Assembly (NCBI RefSeq): GCF_964656455.1 | Contig: NC_135719.1 | Location: forward strand, 132,475,444-132,539,443 | Origin: Halichoerus grypus | Lineage: Eukaryota; Chordata; Mammalia; Carnivora; Phocidae | Reading direction: 5' to 3' | DNA length: 64,000 bases | In this document: piece after piece, positions 34,416 to 44,868 of the stretch | Layout of the letters: each line of letters opens with the position of its first letter | Position numbering within the stretch: the stretch's first letter is position 1 | Position numbers and translations under genes: made by a program | Notes under the pieces: model-generated | What the model was told of the DNA's origin: nothing | Database searches by the model: none | The model's input: the letters and a program-made list of their open reading frames with translations, nothing else

Positions 34416-35059
34416 AAAGATGAACAAGGGAATCTCTATGAGACATGATAGTACTGTAGAATTCGAGTTCCAGACAACTTCTAATTGTTTTAGATATATG
34501 TACATATATGTATATGCATATATGTACATATATGCACACTAGACCTTAAGTTCCTCATGCAAAGCACCTGCTGCATGATAGCCACTGAATCTGGCTTTGG
34601 AGATCATCCCTCTGTGCCTTTCTGAATTTTATGACCTTTTTTTTTTTTTTCAGAGTGATCTTTGATCCTTTTAAACTTGCAGAGGAATTCTGACAGATCC
34701 ACTTTAAATAGGCTTTTGAGTCTCTTCATATTTTTTCAATCAACAAATTAGACAATGGGAGATAGGCATTGTCCTACTTTTCACTAAGAAAGTATATGTA
34801 CCAGATTTGTAAAATGCATCTATAATGAGAAGAAGATTGTAAGTAGAGGAGAAAGACTTCAAGTCACACCAACCCACTTCAGTGGTCAGTATTTCCTTAA
34901 AATGTTTCATGTGTTTGTATTTCTTGTCTCTTTTAAACTATTATTATAAGTTCTTGGAAGAAACAGAAAATCTGTTTTCTGATGCTTTGTGTCCCCTTAT
35001 TCTACATGATAGTACGGTTGCCTGATAAAATACAGGACTTTCAGTTAAATTTAAATTTC
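34416..35059. other. Unique DNA with AT-palindromic simple sequence
   Basis: At about 34493-34536 the self-complementary ATATATGTACATATAT occurs twice, joined by a GTATATGCAT segment. No gene recognised. Confidence 0.5.
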
Positions 35060-35077
35060 AGAAAGATAGTGAGTATA

Positions 35078-35290
35078 GGGGCACCTGGGTGGCTCAGTCG
35101 TTAGGCGTCTGCCTTCGGCTCAGGTCATGATCCCAGGGTCCTGGGATCGAGCCCCACATCGGGCTCCCTGCTCCGCCGGAAGCCTGCTTCTCCCTCTCCC
35201 ACTCCCCCTGCTTGTGTTCCCTCTCTCTCTGTGTCTCTCTCTGTCAAATAAATGAATAAAATCTTTAAAAAAATAAAAAAATTAAAAAAA
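35078..35290 (+). mobile_element. Young CAN-SINE with 18-bp TSD
   Basis: Full-length young form from GGGGCACCTGGGTGGCTCAG with an AT-rich tail. AGAAAGATAGTGAGTATA occurs exactly at 35060-35077 and 35291-35308. Confidence 0.97.
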
Positions 35291-35308
35291 AGAAAGATAG
35301 TGAGTATA

Positions 35309-35640
35309 TATTTTTAGTATAAGTGTGTTCCACAAAATATTTGGGACATATTTGTACTAAAACATACTTCATTGTTCATTTGAAATTCAAATTTAACTGG
35401 ATTTTCTGTATTTTTACTTGCTAAATCCAACAACCCTACAGAGTAGGCTCTAAAAACAAAACAAAACAAAAAACACTTGATAGACTCAAAACCTAATTCT
35501 TCTTGCCATTAATAGAAGATCTAGAGCTGAAATTTGACCCAGAGTTTTCTAATTCTCTGCTTAGAGATCTTTTTTTTCCATATCAGACCTGTTTGTCATG
35601 ACAGTTTATAGAGTTTCACTGCATTAGCCCTGGGGAAAAA
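35309..35640. other. Unique DNA
   Basis: Nothing recognised except an AAAAC-rich run near 35455-35475. Confidence 0.5.
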
Positions 35641-35800
35641 ACTGCCTGGCTCAGCTATTGGATCTACTACTTACTCGCTGTTGGATTTTGGACAATTCAC
35701 TTTTCTGTTTTTTAATTTTCTCATCCATGTAATGGGAATTAAAATAACCTTATAAAGTTATGCAAGACAAAGTACTTAAGTTGGCAATAATTATTATTTC
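35641..35800 (+). repeat. MIR, sense
   Basis: CTGCCTGGCTCAGCTATTGG, CTACTACTTACTCGCTGTTG, TTTTCTCATCCATGTAATGG and AACCTTATAAAGTTATGCAA follow the MIR order from head through core. Confidence 0.75.
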
Positions 35801-36849
35801 ACTGAAATAGAAATTATAAGCAAGCACTTATTTTATTTTTTTGTGTTCCAGGTCCCTTCAGAGGGTCTGATGAAATCTTAAGTGCCCTCAAAAGAAAATT
35901 ATATATATTCACAAATCATTTTCTTAACAATTTCATAAGGTTATGGACTCTCTGAAGCCCAAGTTCCATGAAGATGGAATGAATCTGGGATCAGTTTTAC
36001 ATGCATTTTGGAACCCTTGATACTCAAAAGATACTTTGTTAAATGAGTTAGCTTCATAAACCCAGTAGATCTGCTCTTTTACCAAAGTAGAGCTACCATT
36101 TCTTAACCTTGGGATCTTCAATAATTCTTTCTTATAAAGGGCTGAGGTGGTAAACTTGAGCTGAGTTGATGGCATGTTGCTGACTGATGTGTTCTCTAGA
36201 GGGCTTCAAATTCACTTATAGCATTTTGCTAGTTGGGCGCACATTTAATTTTCTTAGCACTATATTCAATGATCTGTAGCCTTGAACTTAAAAAGTGAAT
36301 TTTTGGGGCATTTCATCATGTGCTTTTACACAGCAGAACACAAACTACAAAAGGGAAACTCTTCAGAAAGTGCTCTTAGGATTTAATTACACAATCCAGT
36401 ATGACTTTATAATTTATATTATCCAAGTGTACTTTGCTTGATCAAATAATTGTCATTTATTCTCTAAATTAAAAGCAATTCATAATAGTTTATCATTCTA
36501 TCCATCCTACCACTACCACTGGGTATAAAAGAAAATGAAGGGTAGAGGAGCAAATATAAATTGTACATGTATTTGCAACCAATGCTACATACTTGAATTC
36601 CCCACTAAACTGCACAAATTAAAATACAGTCTTTGTCTTTAAGATAGTCAGAGTCATTAACCAAAGGCTAGATCTATTCTGTAAGGATTGTGAAGTCTAG
36701 CAATATTCTACGATGGAGGGCCTTCCAGATAGATATCCTACATAAGAGAAACTTTCTCCAGTTAGCAGTAAAACAGCTAAGGAATACAACTGCTTTATCC
36801 AGGCACGGGTTTTACTTAAATCATAGGAGAGGGCTTTCATCCTCAAATA
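35801..36849. other. Unique DNA
   Basis: No gene or clear repeat. The 80-codon minus-strand open frame (35933-36175) has no domain. Confidence 0.5.
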
Positions 36850-36970
36850 CTATTATGAGATAACATTATTGAGCACAGTGAGGTTAAGCAATTTGTCTAA
36901 GGTCACAAGCTGGAAAGTTGCTGAGCAGAATTGGAACACAGGCAGACAAACTCTGGAGCAGAGTACTTGC
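36850..36970 (-). repeat. MIR, antisense
   Basis: CAGTGAGGTTAAGCAATTTG, TCTAAGGTCACAAGCTGGAA and AATTGGAACACAGGCAGACA are the reverse complement of the MIR core and head. Confidence 0.8.
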
Positions 36971-37535
36971 TGATGCTGCTCAAAACTGGTATTTACTGAG
37001 CACATATTCAAATTGAGCTAGCAGTTTTGCCATCTGCTTTTTTTTTTTTCCTCCAGCTATTGAGGTATAATTGACAACGTCATCATATATTTAAAGTGCA
37101 CAATGCGATGAGTTGATATTCACAATGTATCCATTGTGAAAGGATTGCTACCTTTAAATTATTAACCGATCTATCACTTCACATAGTTACCTTTTTTTCT
37201 TTTTTGGTGAGAATACTTAAGTTCTACTCTCAATAAATTTCAAGTATATAATACAGTGTTATCAGCTATAGTCACCATGTTATACATTAGCTCCTCAGAC
37301 ATTATTCATCTTATAAATGAAATTTTGTATTCTTTCACCAGCCTCTTATTCCCCTGGCCCCCAGCCCATGGCAACAACATCTTACTCTTTCTATGAGTTC
37401 TACTTTTTGAAAACATTTCATATATAATTGATAATGTCTTTTTCTGTCTGGATTATTTTACTTAGGATAATGCCCTCCAGTTTCATCTGTGTTGTCGCAA
37501 GTGGTATAATTTCCTTCTTTATTAAGGCTGAATCT

Positions 37536-37553
37536 ACACACACACTCACACAC
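37536..37553. repeat. CA-rich run inside the L1
   Basis: CACACACACTCACACACG interrupts the antisense ORF2/3' UTR region and is a secondary expansion. Confidence 0.8.
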
Positions 37554-38235
37554 GCATATTCTTATTCCATTCGTCCACCAATGGATATTTAAGTTGTTTC
37601 CATACCTTGGCTATTGTGAAAAATGCTGGAATGAACATGGGCATAATAGTGTTTCTTCAAGGTACTGATTTTGTTTCTTTTGGATATATACCCAGAAGTG
37701 AGATTGCTGGATCATATGGCAGCTCTATTTTTAATTTTTTGAAACCTCCATACTGTTTTCCGCTACGGCTATAGCACTTTACATCCTCACCAACAGTATA
37801 CAAGGGTTCCTTTTTCTCTGCATCCTGGCCAGGATTCATTATTGCTTGTCTTTTTGATAATAGACATCCTAACAGATGTGAGATGATATCTCACTATGGT
37901 TTTGCTTTGCATTTCCCTGATGATTAGTGATGTTCACCACCTTTTCATGTACCTGTTTGCTATTTGTATGCCTTCTTTGGAAAAATTTCTATAGAGGTCC
38001 TTTGTCCATTTTTTAATTGGGTTATTTGTTTTTTTGACATTGAGTTGTATGAGTTCCTTGTGTATTTTGGCTTTTAACCCTTATTGGATATATGTTTGCA
38101 AATACGTTCTCCCATGGTATAGGCTGACTTTTCATTTTAATGGTGGTTTCTTTTGCTGTGCAGAAACTTTTTTAGTTTGAAGTAGTCCCAATTATTTGTT
38201 GTTGCTTTTGTTGCCTTTGCTTTGGGTGCCAAATC

Positions 38236-38255
38236 AAAAAAAAAAAAAAAAAAAA
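38236..38255 (+). repeat. (A)20 expansion inside antisense L1
   Basis: A pure run of 20 A sits in L1 ORF2 sequence between GGTGCCAAATC and TTGCCAAGACC, where related L1 copies carry only a short A-rich stretch. It shows no duplication or other sign of a retrotransposed tail, so slippage is the simplest cause. Confidence 0.75.
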
Positions 38256-38377
38256 TTGCCAAGACCAGTGTCAAGAAAATTCCCTCTTAGGAGTTTTATA
38301 GTTTCAGGACCTACATTTAAGTCTTTCATCCATGGAGTTGATTTTTGTGTATGGTGTAAGATAGTGGTCGAGTTTCA

Positions 38378-38409
38378 CTTGATCTTAGCCAAAAGGCCGA
38401 GAAGCGATT
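38378..38409 (-). pseudogene. RNU2 (pseudogene fragment): 3'-truncated U2 snRNA retrocopy
   Basis: On the minus strand this reads A followed by ATCGCTTCTCGGCCTTTTGG and CTAAGATCAAG, identical to the first 31 nucleotides of the highly conserved spliceosomal U2 RNA. The next two bases, TG, fit both U2 and the flanking duplication. It is bounded by an exact 18-bp duplication GATAGTGGTCGAGTTTCA (38360-38377 and 38410-38427), while the surrounding L1 sequence continues across the site. There is no A-tail. It lacks the branch-site pairing region, the Sm site and 3' stem loops, so it cannot function as U2. Confidence 0.9.
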
Positions 38410-39544
38410 GATAGTGGTCGAGTTTCATTCTTTTGCATGTAGCTCTCCAGTTTTCCCAGCACCTTTTATTGAAGAGACTGTCCTTTCCCATTGTATATTC
38501 TTGGCTCCACTGTCAAGAATTAATTGACTATATATGCATAGGTTATTTCAGGTTAGGTCTATTATGTTCCATGAATATATGCATTTGTCCTTATATCATC
38601 TATTTTAATTACTATAGCTTTGTAATATACTTCAGAATCAGGAAGTGTGATGTTCCCAGCTTATTAATTTTTAGTGTTGCTTTGGCTATTCATACACAAC
38701 TTAGGATTTATTTTTGTGGAAATGCCATTGGAATTTTTATTGGGATTTCATTGAATCTGTAGATCACTTTGGATTGTATGGACATTTTAATAATATTAAT
38801 TCTTCTAATACATGAACATGGAATATCTTTCCATTTATTTGGGTCCTCTTAAAGCTTTCTGTGTGTAGATCTTACACCCCTTGGTTAAATATATTTGTAA
38901 GTATTTTATTTTTCATGCTGTTGTAAATAGGATTGTTCTCTTAATTTATCTTTCCAAAAGTTTGTTAATATTGCATAGAAATGCAACTGATTTTTTGTAT
39001 ATTGATTTTGTATCCTGCAACTTTACTGAACTCATTTATTAGCTCTAAAGTTTTTGGGTAGAGTCTTTAGGGTTATCTATATATAATACCATGACACTTG
39101 CAAAGAGACAATTTTACTTCTATCTTTTCAGCTTGGATGATTTTTATCTCTCCCTCTTCACTAATTGCTCTGATAGGACTTCCAGTATTATGTTGCATAA
39201 AAGTGGTGAGAGTGGGCACATTTTTCTTGTTTCTGATCTCAGGGGAAAAGATTTTAGGTTTTCACCATTGAGTTTGATGTTAGCTGTGGACTTATCATAT
39301 TTGACTTTTGTTATATTGAAATATGTTTCTTTATATACAGTTTGTTGAGAGTTTTTATCATGAAAGGATGTAAAATTTTGTTAAATTTTTTTCTGCATCT
39401 ATTGGGATAATCATATGATTTTTATTCTTCATTCTGTTAATGTAGTGTATCCCATTGATTGATTTGCGTATGTTGAACCATCCTTGCATCCTAGGAATAA
39501 ATCCCACTTGATCATGGTGTACATTCCTTTTAATGTAGTTTCAG

Positions 39545-40650
39545 TCACTTTCAAGGGATTCCCAGGAGGTTTCCTCTTCCCAAGTGCCTTGTTGCCTCTC
39601 AAACCTTTGTGACTGTTCTCGTTGCCATCTTTATCCTTAATAGCTCCTGTTAGTGGAGGGTGTGTGGAGACCGACTGGTATCCCAAAAAGGAGGATTGCA
39701 GTCAGTAGCTAGATGCAGGCTGATCAGAAGCAAGACTGGCAGGTGGCAGCTGGGAAAGTACGCATTCAAACCCACTCCAGGGAGAAACTGGGATATAGGC
39801 ATTTTTGCCTGCTCCCTCTGCAGTGAGCCTGCTCCTTCTTCAATAGAGCCATGGAGGTGCTTCTGTGCTATTTAAAAACTGCTTAGTACAACTCATAAAT
39901 GTAAGCCTCATTGGCTCTCAGAGCGAGGTGATTGGGGGACTCGAATGGCAGCTATAAAATTGGGACACTGGATGTGTCAACAAGCTCCTCCAGGGCAATA
40001 GTGACAATTTGGTTTTATTTTTGGAGCAAGCCAATGGGAGAAGGCGGGGTAAGTATCCACCAGTTCTGGATTCCAAGGAGAATAGCAGTCGGCATCTAGA
40101 TGTATGCTAATTAGAAGGTGGACCCTCAGCACCCACTAATAAAGTATGCAGTCAAACTTCTTCCAGGGAAAGACTGGGAGATGGGGTCTTTTCCTGCTCC
40201 TTGTGTATTGAACCCTGGGGCAATAGCCACAGCAAGCCTTGTGCACCTGTTAAGAACTGCCCATGTTTTCTATAGTACTGTGGGACCCACTGCAAGACCC
40301 ATTGATTTTCAGAGTTAAGTGTCTTGGGGACCCATCCTTTGGATGGGGTGTTAAAGTTGGACCATGGATGTGCTCTCTAAGTCCTTTGCTCCTCAGTGAG
40401 GACCTGGGAATTGGAGGTTTTTTCCTGATTGTACGATGCAGTGCTAGAGGTTAGACTTATGACAAGTGTTTGTCGGTCTTTCCTACCCATTTTGATGTGG
40501 GTATTTTCTCTATCATTCACTGTTTTGGAATTATGCAGCTGGTTTCTGGATTTTTCTCAAAGAGAATTGCTCCATATGTAGCTGTGTATTCGGTGTATGC
40601 ATGGGAAGGGGGAAATTCACGAGCCTCTTATGTCACCATTTTTGTCCAAA
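39545..40650 (-). repeat. L1 5' UTR with ~387-bp tandem monomers
   Basis: Within the L1, the block starting CCGACTGGTATCCCAAAAAG (39671) and CTAGATGCAGGCTGATCAGA (39709) is repeated about 387 bp later as CTAGATGTATGCTAATTAGA (40096). The later ACTGGGATATAGG (39787) and ACTGGGAGATGGG (40173) and the CTCAGAG/TTCAGAG segments near 39916 and 40307 keep the same spacing. This gives about two diverged monomers followed by the unrepeated 5' tip. Confidence 0.75.
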
Positions 40651-40675
40651 AAAAAAAACTTTGCCATCTGCTTTT

Positions 40676-43600
40676 AAAGATTATTTTAATCCATCTTCAT
40701 AACAATATGTGGTAGGGGGGTACCCTTGTTACATCCAATTCAAGAATGTGAAATCTAAGATTTAGAAACATTAAAGTTGTTTGCTCACACAAAGGGAATA
40801 ATCTGAGATTTGAAATACCATGTTTCACCAATTCTAAGGTGCAGGGTTTGTTTTGTTTGTTTGTTTTGCTTTTTTTATATCTCTGAAATCAGGATTCATT
40901 TTATGATCACTTTTTGTCCGACATAAAGGGAGACATACTTTGTCATTGCCAGTGGTTCAACTTGGTCATAGCAATTCTCAATATCATCTCTTCAACAGTG
41001 TTATGTTTATGTACATTATAAAAACTACAGATATTGAGAGTAATTGCCATCTAAAATGTCTTCAAAGACATTGCATGATTCTACAGTGTAACTCTGAAAC
41101 AAAGAGTTGTGGTTTAGGCATTTTTTTTCAATGTGGTACATAAAATAATGTATTTTATAATCAAGGCATTTGATTTGACAAAATTGTGTAGGTAAGTTGG
41201 TATTCAAACCTCTAAAATAGGCATAATTATGTTATTCTAGGATTTTTTCCCCTCAAGCTATATTATATACAACTGTTTAAATGCCATAGAAATATACGTG
41301 TAACTATATTATTTAAAACAAAGATGAATAATTAAACACAAAAATACTGCCTAAATTATTTGGTGTTGTCGAGTATGGAGACCCTGATAGGTGAATAAAA
41401 TATTTTCTTATTCAAGATGTTTTTTTCCTTGACCATTTTGATTATTTTTTAAATATATTGAAACTGAATCAACCAGTTAGTGAATTTTGGCAATATGCAA
41501 AGACCAGGACATAATATACTTCAACTTTTTTTGTGTGTGAGCATAACAAAATTCAGAAAAAAAGAAGATATATACACTGAGCAGAGTGTATTCTTTCTTC
41601 TTCTCGTGACCAGGGTCTAGCCAGACACATGTCCGGCTTTTTAAAAATAATTTGATGTTAAAAATTAAACTAACTAGTTACTATTCCTCTCTGGAGTTAT
41701 TTAGGCAGATTCTCAGCAACAACAACAAAAAATACACAAATTACAAAAAAAGATTATACATATAGTAAATAGTCGCTAATCAGAGGTTGTTTCCCTCTGG
41801 CCTTTCTGCCTAGCAGATTTCATTTACAACCTCTCTCATTTTCACATTGCTCTAATGATATCAGTCTGCTATTGATAATTAATCTAGATAATGACATTCC
41901 TGAATGTGATGCCACATCTCTGGACACTGAAGTGTGTCCAACATGCCATTAAAATCCCATTAAAGCTTTATTTACCAGTCTCAAATTAAAAATAAACATT
42001 GGTTGTACATAAGAGAGAATAATGATCACACTGACCTTGAAACGTTTGGTCCCTAAAACCTAAGGGCTGAAGGAATGGTGAGCTGGGACATATATTTGGT
42101 GAAGGAGATCTCACTAGCTGTCTTGGCGAAAGACCTGGAATATACGTAATTCCTTATTTATTATTAGTAAATGCAATTCAGTATGTTCTTTAAGTGAGAT
42201 ACACTATCAGAAAAAAAAGCTTTCTGGGTTTTTTTTTGTTTGTTTATTTGGGTTTTTGAAGAATAATAAATATAAATGACTTAATACAAACTTTATTATT
42301 TTGTATAAATACTAATTAATTTGTATAAATACTAATTTTTGTATTTATACAAAAGTGCCCTGTATATACTTTCAGCCTCCTACCTTAGCTTAAGTCTAGG
42401 TTGAGTTTAGAGTAGACAGGTGCTATCTGGTGAACTAGTGAAGTAAGATTCCATAGATTTCCATTTTTTGAAAGCTAAAGCAATCTTGTAACAGAGTTCC
42501 AGTTCTGTCTAATATTAGAGGTTTATCTTCACCTTAGTGTGTTTAGAAACCAGTGTGGTGAGCCACTGAGTGTCTGTTTGCAGGGCGCCTGACCTATCTT
42601 TGTAAGAGAACTAATCCTGAAGTAAGTAATAGCCAGCTGTCCTGAATGTAACATAGATAGTCTCGATGCTGAAAGGGTACACAGAGTGTTTCTGAGCGTA
42701 GTTCTATGACTGTGATTGAAATACGTTCTTTTTCTATCCTTGAGGCCGTACAGACAGGCCTTTGAGAAGAGATGATTGTAAGTAAGCATGCTGAACACTG
42801 ATTAAGTTGGGGAATATACTGTAATCCAAGCTTTCTGCTTTTGTGACTCATGAGGCCACACTACAACATGAAAGGAAAGACAGACTCTTCTTGTCTCTTC
42901 TATGGAATATCATAAACCTTTGATGACTTGGGTGCTCAGTGAGTCCAGAGGAAAAGCTGGAGAAGGTATTACACAGAATAGGCAATACTGGAGTAATAGA
43001 TGTACCTGCTGTGACCACCCAACTTGGCGCCCACCCGGGAATGCTGGACATATGGAGCATCAAGAGATACCCTGGCGTCCAGGAAAGGAGCACTGAGGAA
43101 TAACAGTAGTGGCTGGCAAAACAATGCAAAGCCCCTCAAAAACACATCTGGGGAATTCAAAGACATGCTTGGAAGAAGGGAGAAATTTTCTGGGTCTGGA
43201 ATCTCTCCCTGGTCAGCAGATGATCATTGCAAGCCAGCAAAATGATGACTCTCATATTAATGAGTCCTTATTTTGACACATGGACTAGTGACATTTGGGT
43301 TATCAAATAACTACAGGTCTTTCCTCCTTATGTCCTTCAAATGACAGTATCGTGTTACTCACAAATGTTACGCTATAGTTCAGTGAAGATCCTCTTCATA
43401 CACTCTCAAGGAAAAGGTTGGTTCAGATGCAGCGTGTATTGGATCAAGCTGATGTTTGTGTCATGTAGGCACATGGTTAGGACTTGTAGTTTTGTCTTCT
43501 GGTACATAATAAATATGAACACCAGGATAAAAGTAGCACTTAATCTGTGACCTTCTTGACAAAATGCCCAGTGTGTCAGGATGTGGTCTACTGATGTTGT

Positions 43601-43756
43601 TCTTGTGCACTTCTGGAAGCCCTGAAAGATGCAAAATGCTCACAATGTACACATTTTTCTGCCTTGGTTGCATCTTCAATCTGTGAAAATTAGGAGGTGG
43701 AATATAAGATGTATACACTGTCCTCTAAAGGTAACATCAGAGGGTGTCTGTGGTTT
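40676..43756. other. Unique DNA, SINE-free
   Basis: No gene, SINE or confident transposon over about 3 kb. A compact hairpin with a tandem repeat is listed at 42299-42353. Several overlapping open frames on both strands at 42529-43718 are 60-95 codons long with no recognised domains; they may reflect slightly higher GC only. Confidence 0.5.
42299..42354. repeat. 20-bp tandem repeat plus 13-bp hairpin
   Basis: TTGTATAAATACTAATTAAT is repeated from 42301 and 42321. The second copy's TTTGTATAAATAC (42320-42332) is the exact reverse complement of GTATTTATACAAA (42341-42353), with an 8-nt AT loop. Confidence 0.9.
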
Positions 43757-44551
43757 TTCCCACACCAACAACCAATTCTCCAATTTTCCAACACCAACAA
43801 GGTATCCAACAATTCAGTGAATTCAATTCTGACACTATCTGGAGTCATCCCAGACCTCACAGATTAAAGGTTTAGTCCCACAAGACTGCCCCCACTTGAG
43901 ACATGAGTTGTTAAGTCCCAGGGCCCACCCATACTTTTCAAATACCAATCAGTTATAACTTCTGGGGTTCTATAACTCCTCCCCGTTTTTGATAATTTGC
44001 TAGAATGACTCATAGAAAATCACTCTACTCAGGAAATCACTTCACTCAAGTTAACCAGTTAATTTTAATGGATACAACTAAGAAACAGTCAAATGGAAGA
44101 GGTGCATAGGACAAGGTATGGTGTGGGAATTGCCCAGAGCTTCCATGTCCTGCTCTAGGCATGCCACCTTCCTAGCACATTAGTGTGTTCACCAACCTGG
44201 AAGCTCCTCAAACCCCAACAGGTAGGGGTTTTATAGAGGTTTTATTACATAGGCATGATTGATTACCTTGCTGGCTACTGGTAACTGAACTCAGTCCCCA
44301 GCCCCTCTTCCCTCCCTGGAGGTGAGAATGTAGGGCAGAAAGTCCCAGTTCTCTAATTAAGACTTGGTTTTTCTGGTGACCTGCCCTCAGCCTGAAGTTA
44401 TCGGACTTCCCCCACTATCCCCCCACCCTTCCCCACAGTTATCTCATTAACATGCAAAGGTCAGTAAATTCCATGAGTTTTAGGAGCTCTGTGCCAGGGG
44501 TGGGGATAAAGACCAATTTTTTTTTTTCTTTTTTTTTTTTAGTATACTACA
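43757..44551 (-). mobile_element. Old ERV-type LTR, antisense
   Basis: In the plus direction CAGTCCCCAGCCCCTCTTCC, CTGGTGACCTGCCCTCAGCC, TCTCATTAACATGCAAAGGT and TTTTAGGAGCTCTGTGCCAG appear in the order I remember from the reverse complement of an ancient mammalian ERV LTR. The element's 5' terminus would be TGTAGTATACT on the minus strand at about 44551, followed by an expanded A/T run. No internal retroviral genes adjoin it. The subfamily is not named, and the left boundary is approximate. Confidence 0.6.
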
Positions 44552-44868
44552 GAAAGGAAGGAGAATTTTAAAACAGAGGATCATAGGGGAAGGGGGGCAG
44601 GAAATAAAACAGGACAAAATCAGAGAGGGAGAAAAACCATAAGAGACTCTTAATCATAGGAAACAAACTGAGGGTTGCTGGGGGGGGTCGGGGGATGGGG
44701 TAACTGGGTGATGGACATTAAGGAGGGCACATGATGTAATGAGCACTGAGTATTATATAAGACTGATGAATTACTGAACTCTACCTCTGAAACTAATAAT
44801 ACACTATATGTTAATTATTGAATTTAAATAGAAAATAACAAATGAAATAAAATCTCAATTGAAAAAAA
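44552..44868 (+). mobile_element. L1 3' end, second young subtype
   Basis: AACAGAGGATCATAGGGGAA, GACTCTTAATCATAGGAAAC, a G-rich block (about 44679-44699), GTGATGGACATTAAGGAGGG, AATGAGCACTGAGTATTATA and the end TATGTTAATTATTGAATTTA mark an L1 3' UTR of a different carnivoran subtype from the copies at 3, 6, 7 and 28 kb. No coding part is present. Confidence 0.88.

Larger units (their letters stand above)
37042..40660 (-). mobile_element. Internally deleted L1 with both ends and TSD, antisense
   Basis: From left to right: poly-T and antisense 3' UTR (CTATTGAGGTATAATTGACA), ORF2 from its C-terminus (minus strand near 37690-37780 encodes [18 protein letters not shown]) back to the reverse-transcriptase region near 39540, then an abrupt change to L1 5' UTR sequence to about 40650 (minus strand AAAATGGTGACATAAGAGGC). 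TTGCCATCTGCTTTT flanks the whole at 37027-37041 and 40661-40675. ORF1, the endonuclease and the front of the RT domain are missing. Frameshifts and stops abound. The L1MA-like class is inferred from sequence style. Confidence 0.85.

Noticed and set aside
38236..38255. Retrotransposed poly-A tail inside the large L1
   Set aside because: No duplication or foreign sequence borders it and L1 sequence continues on both sides, so slippage in a short A-rich stretch is enough to explain it.
38378..38409. Functional U2 snRNA gene
   Set aside because: Only the first 31 nucleotides are present; the Sm site and 3' domain are absent, and there is no snRNA promoter next to it.
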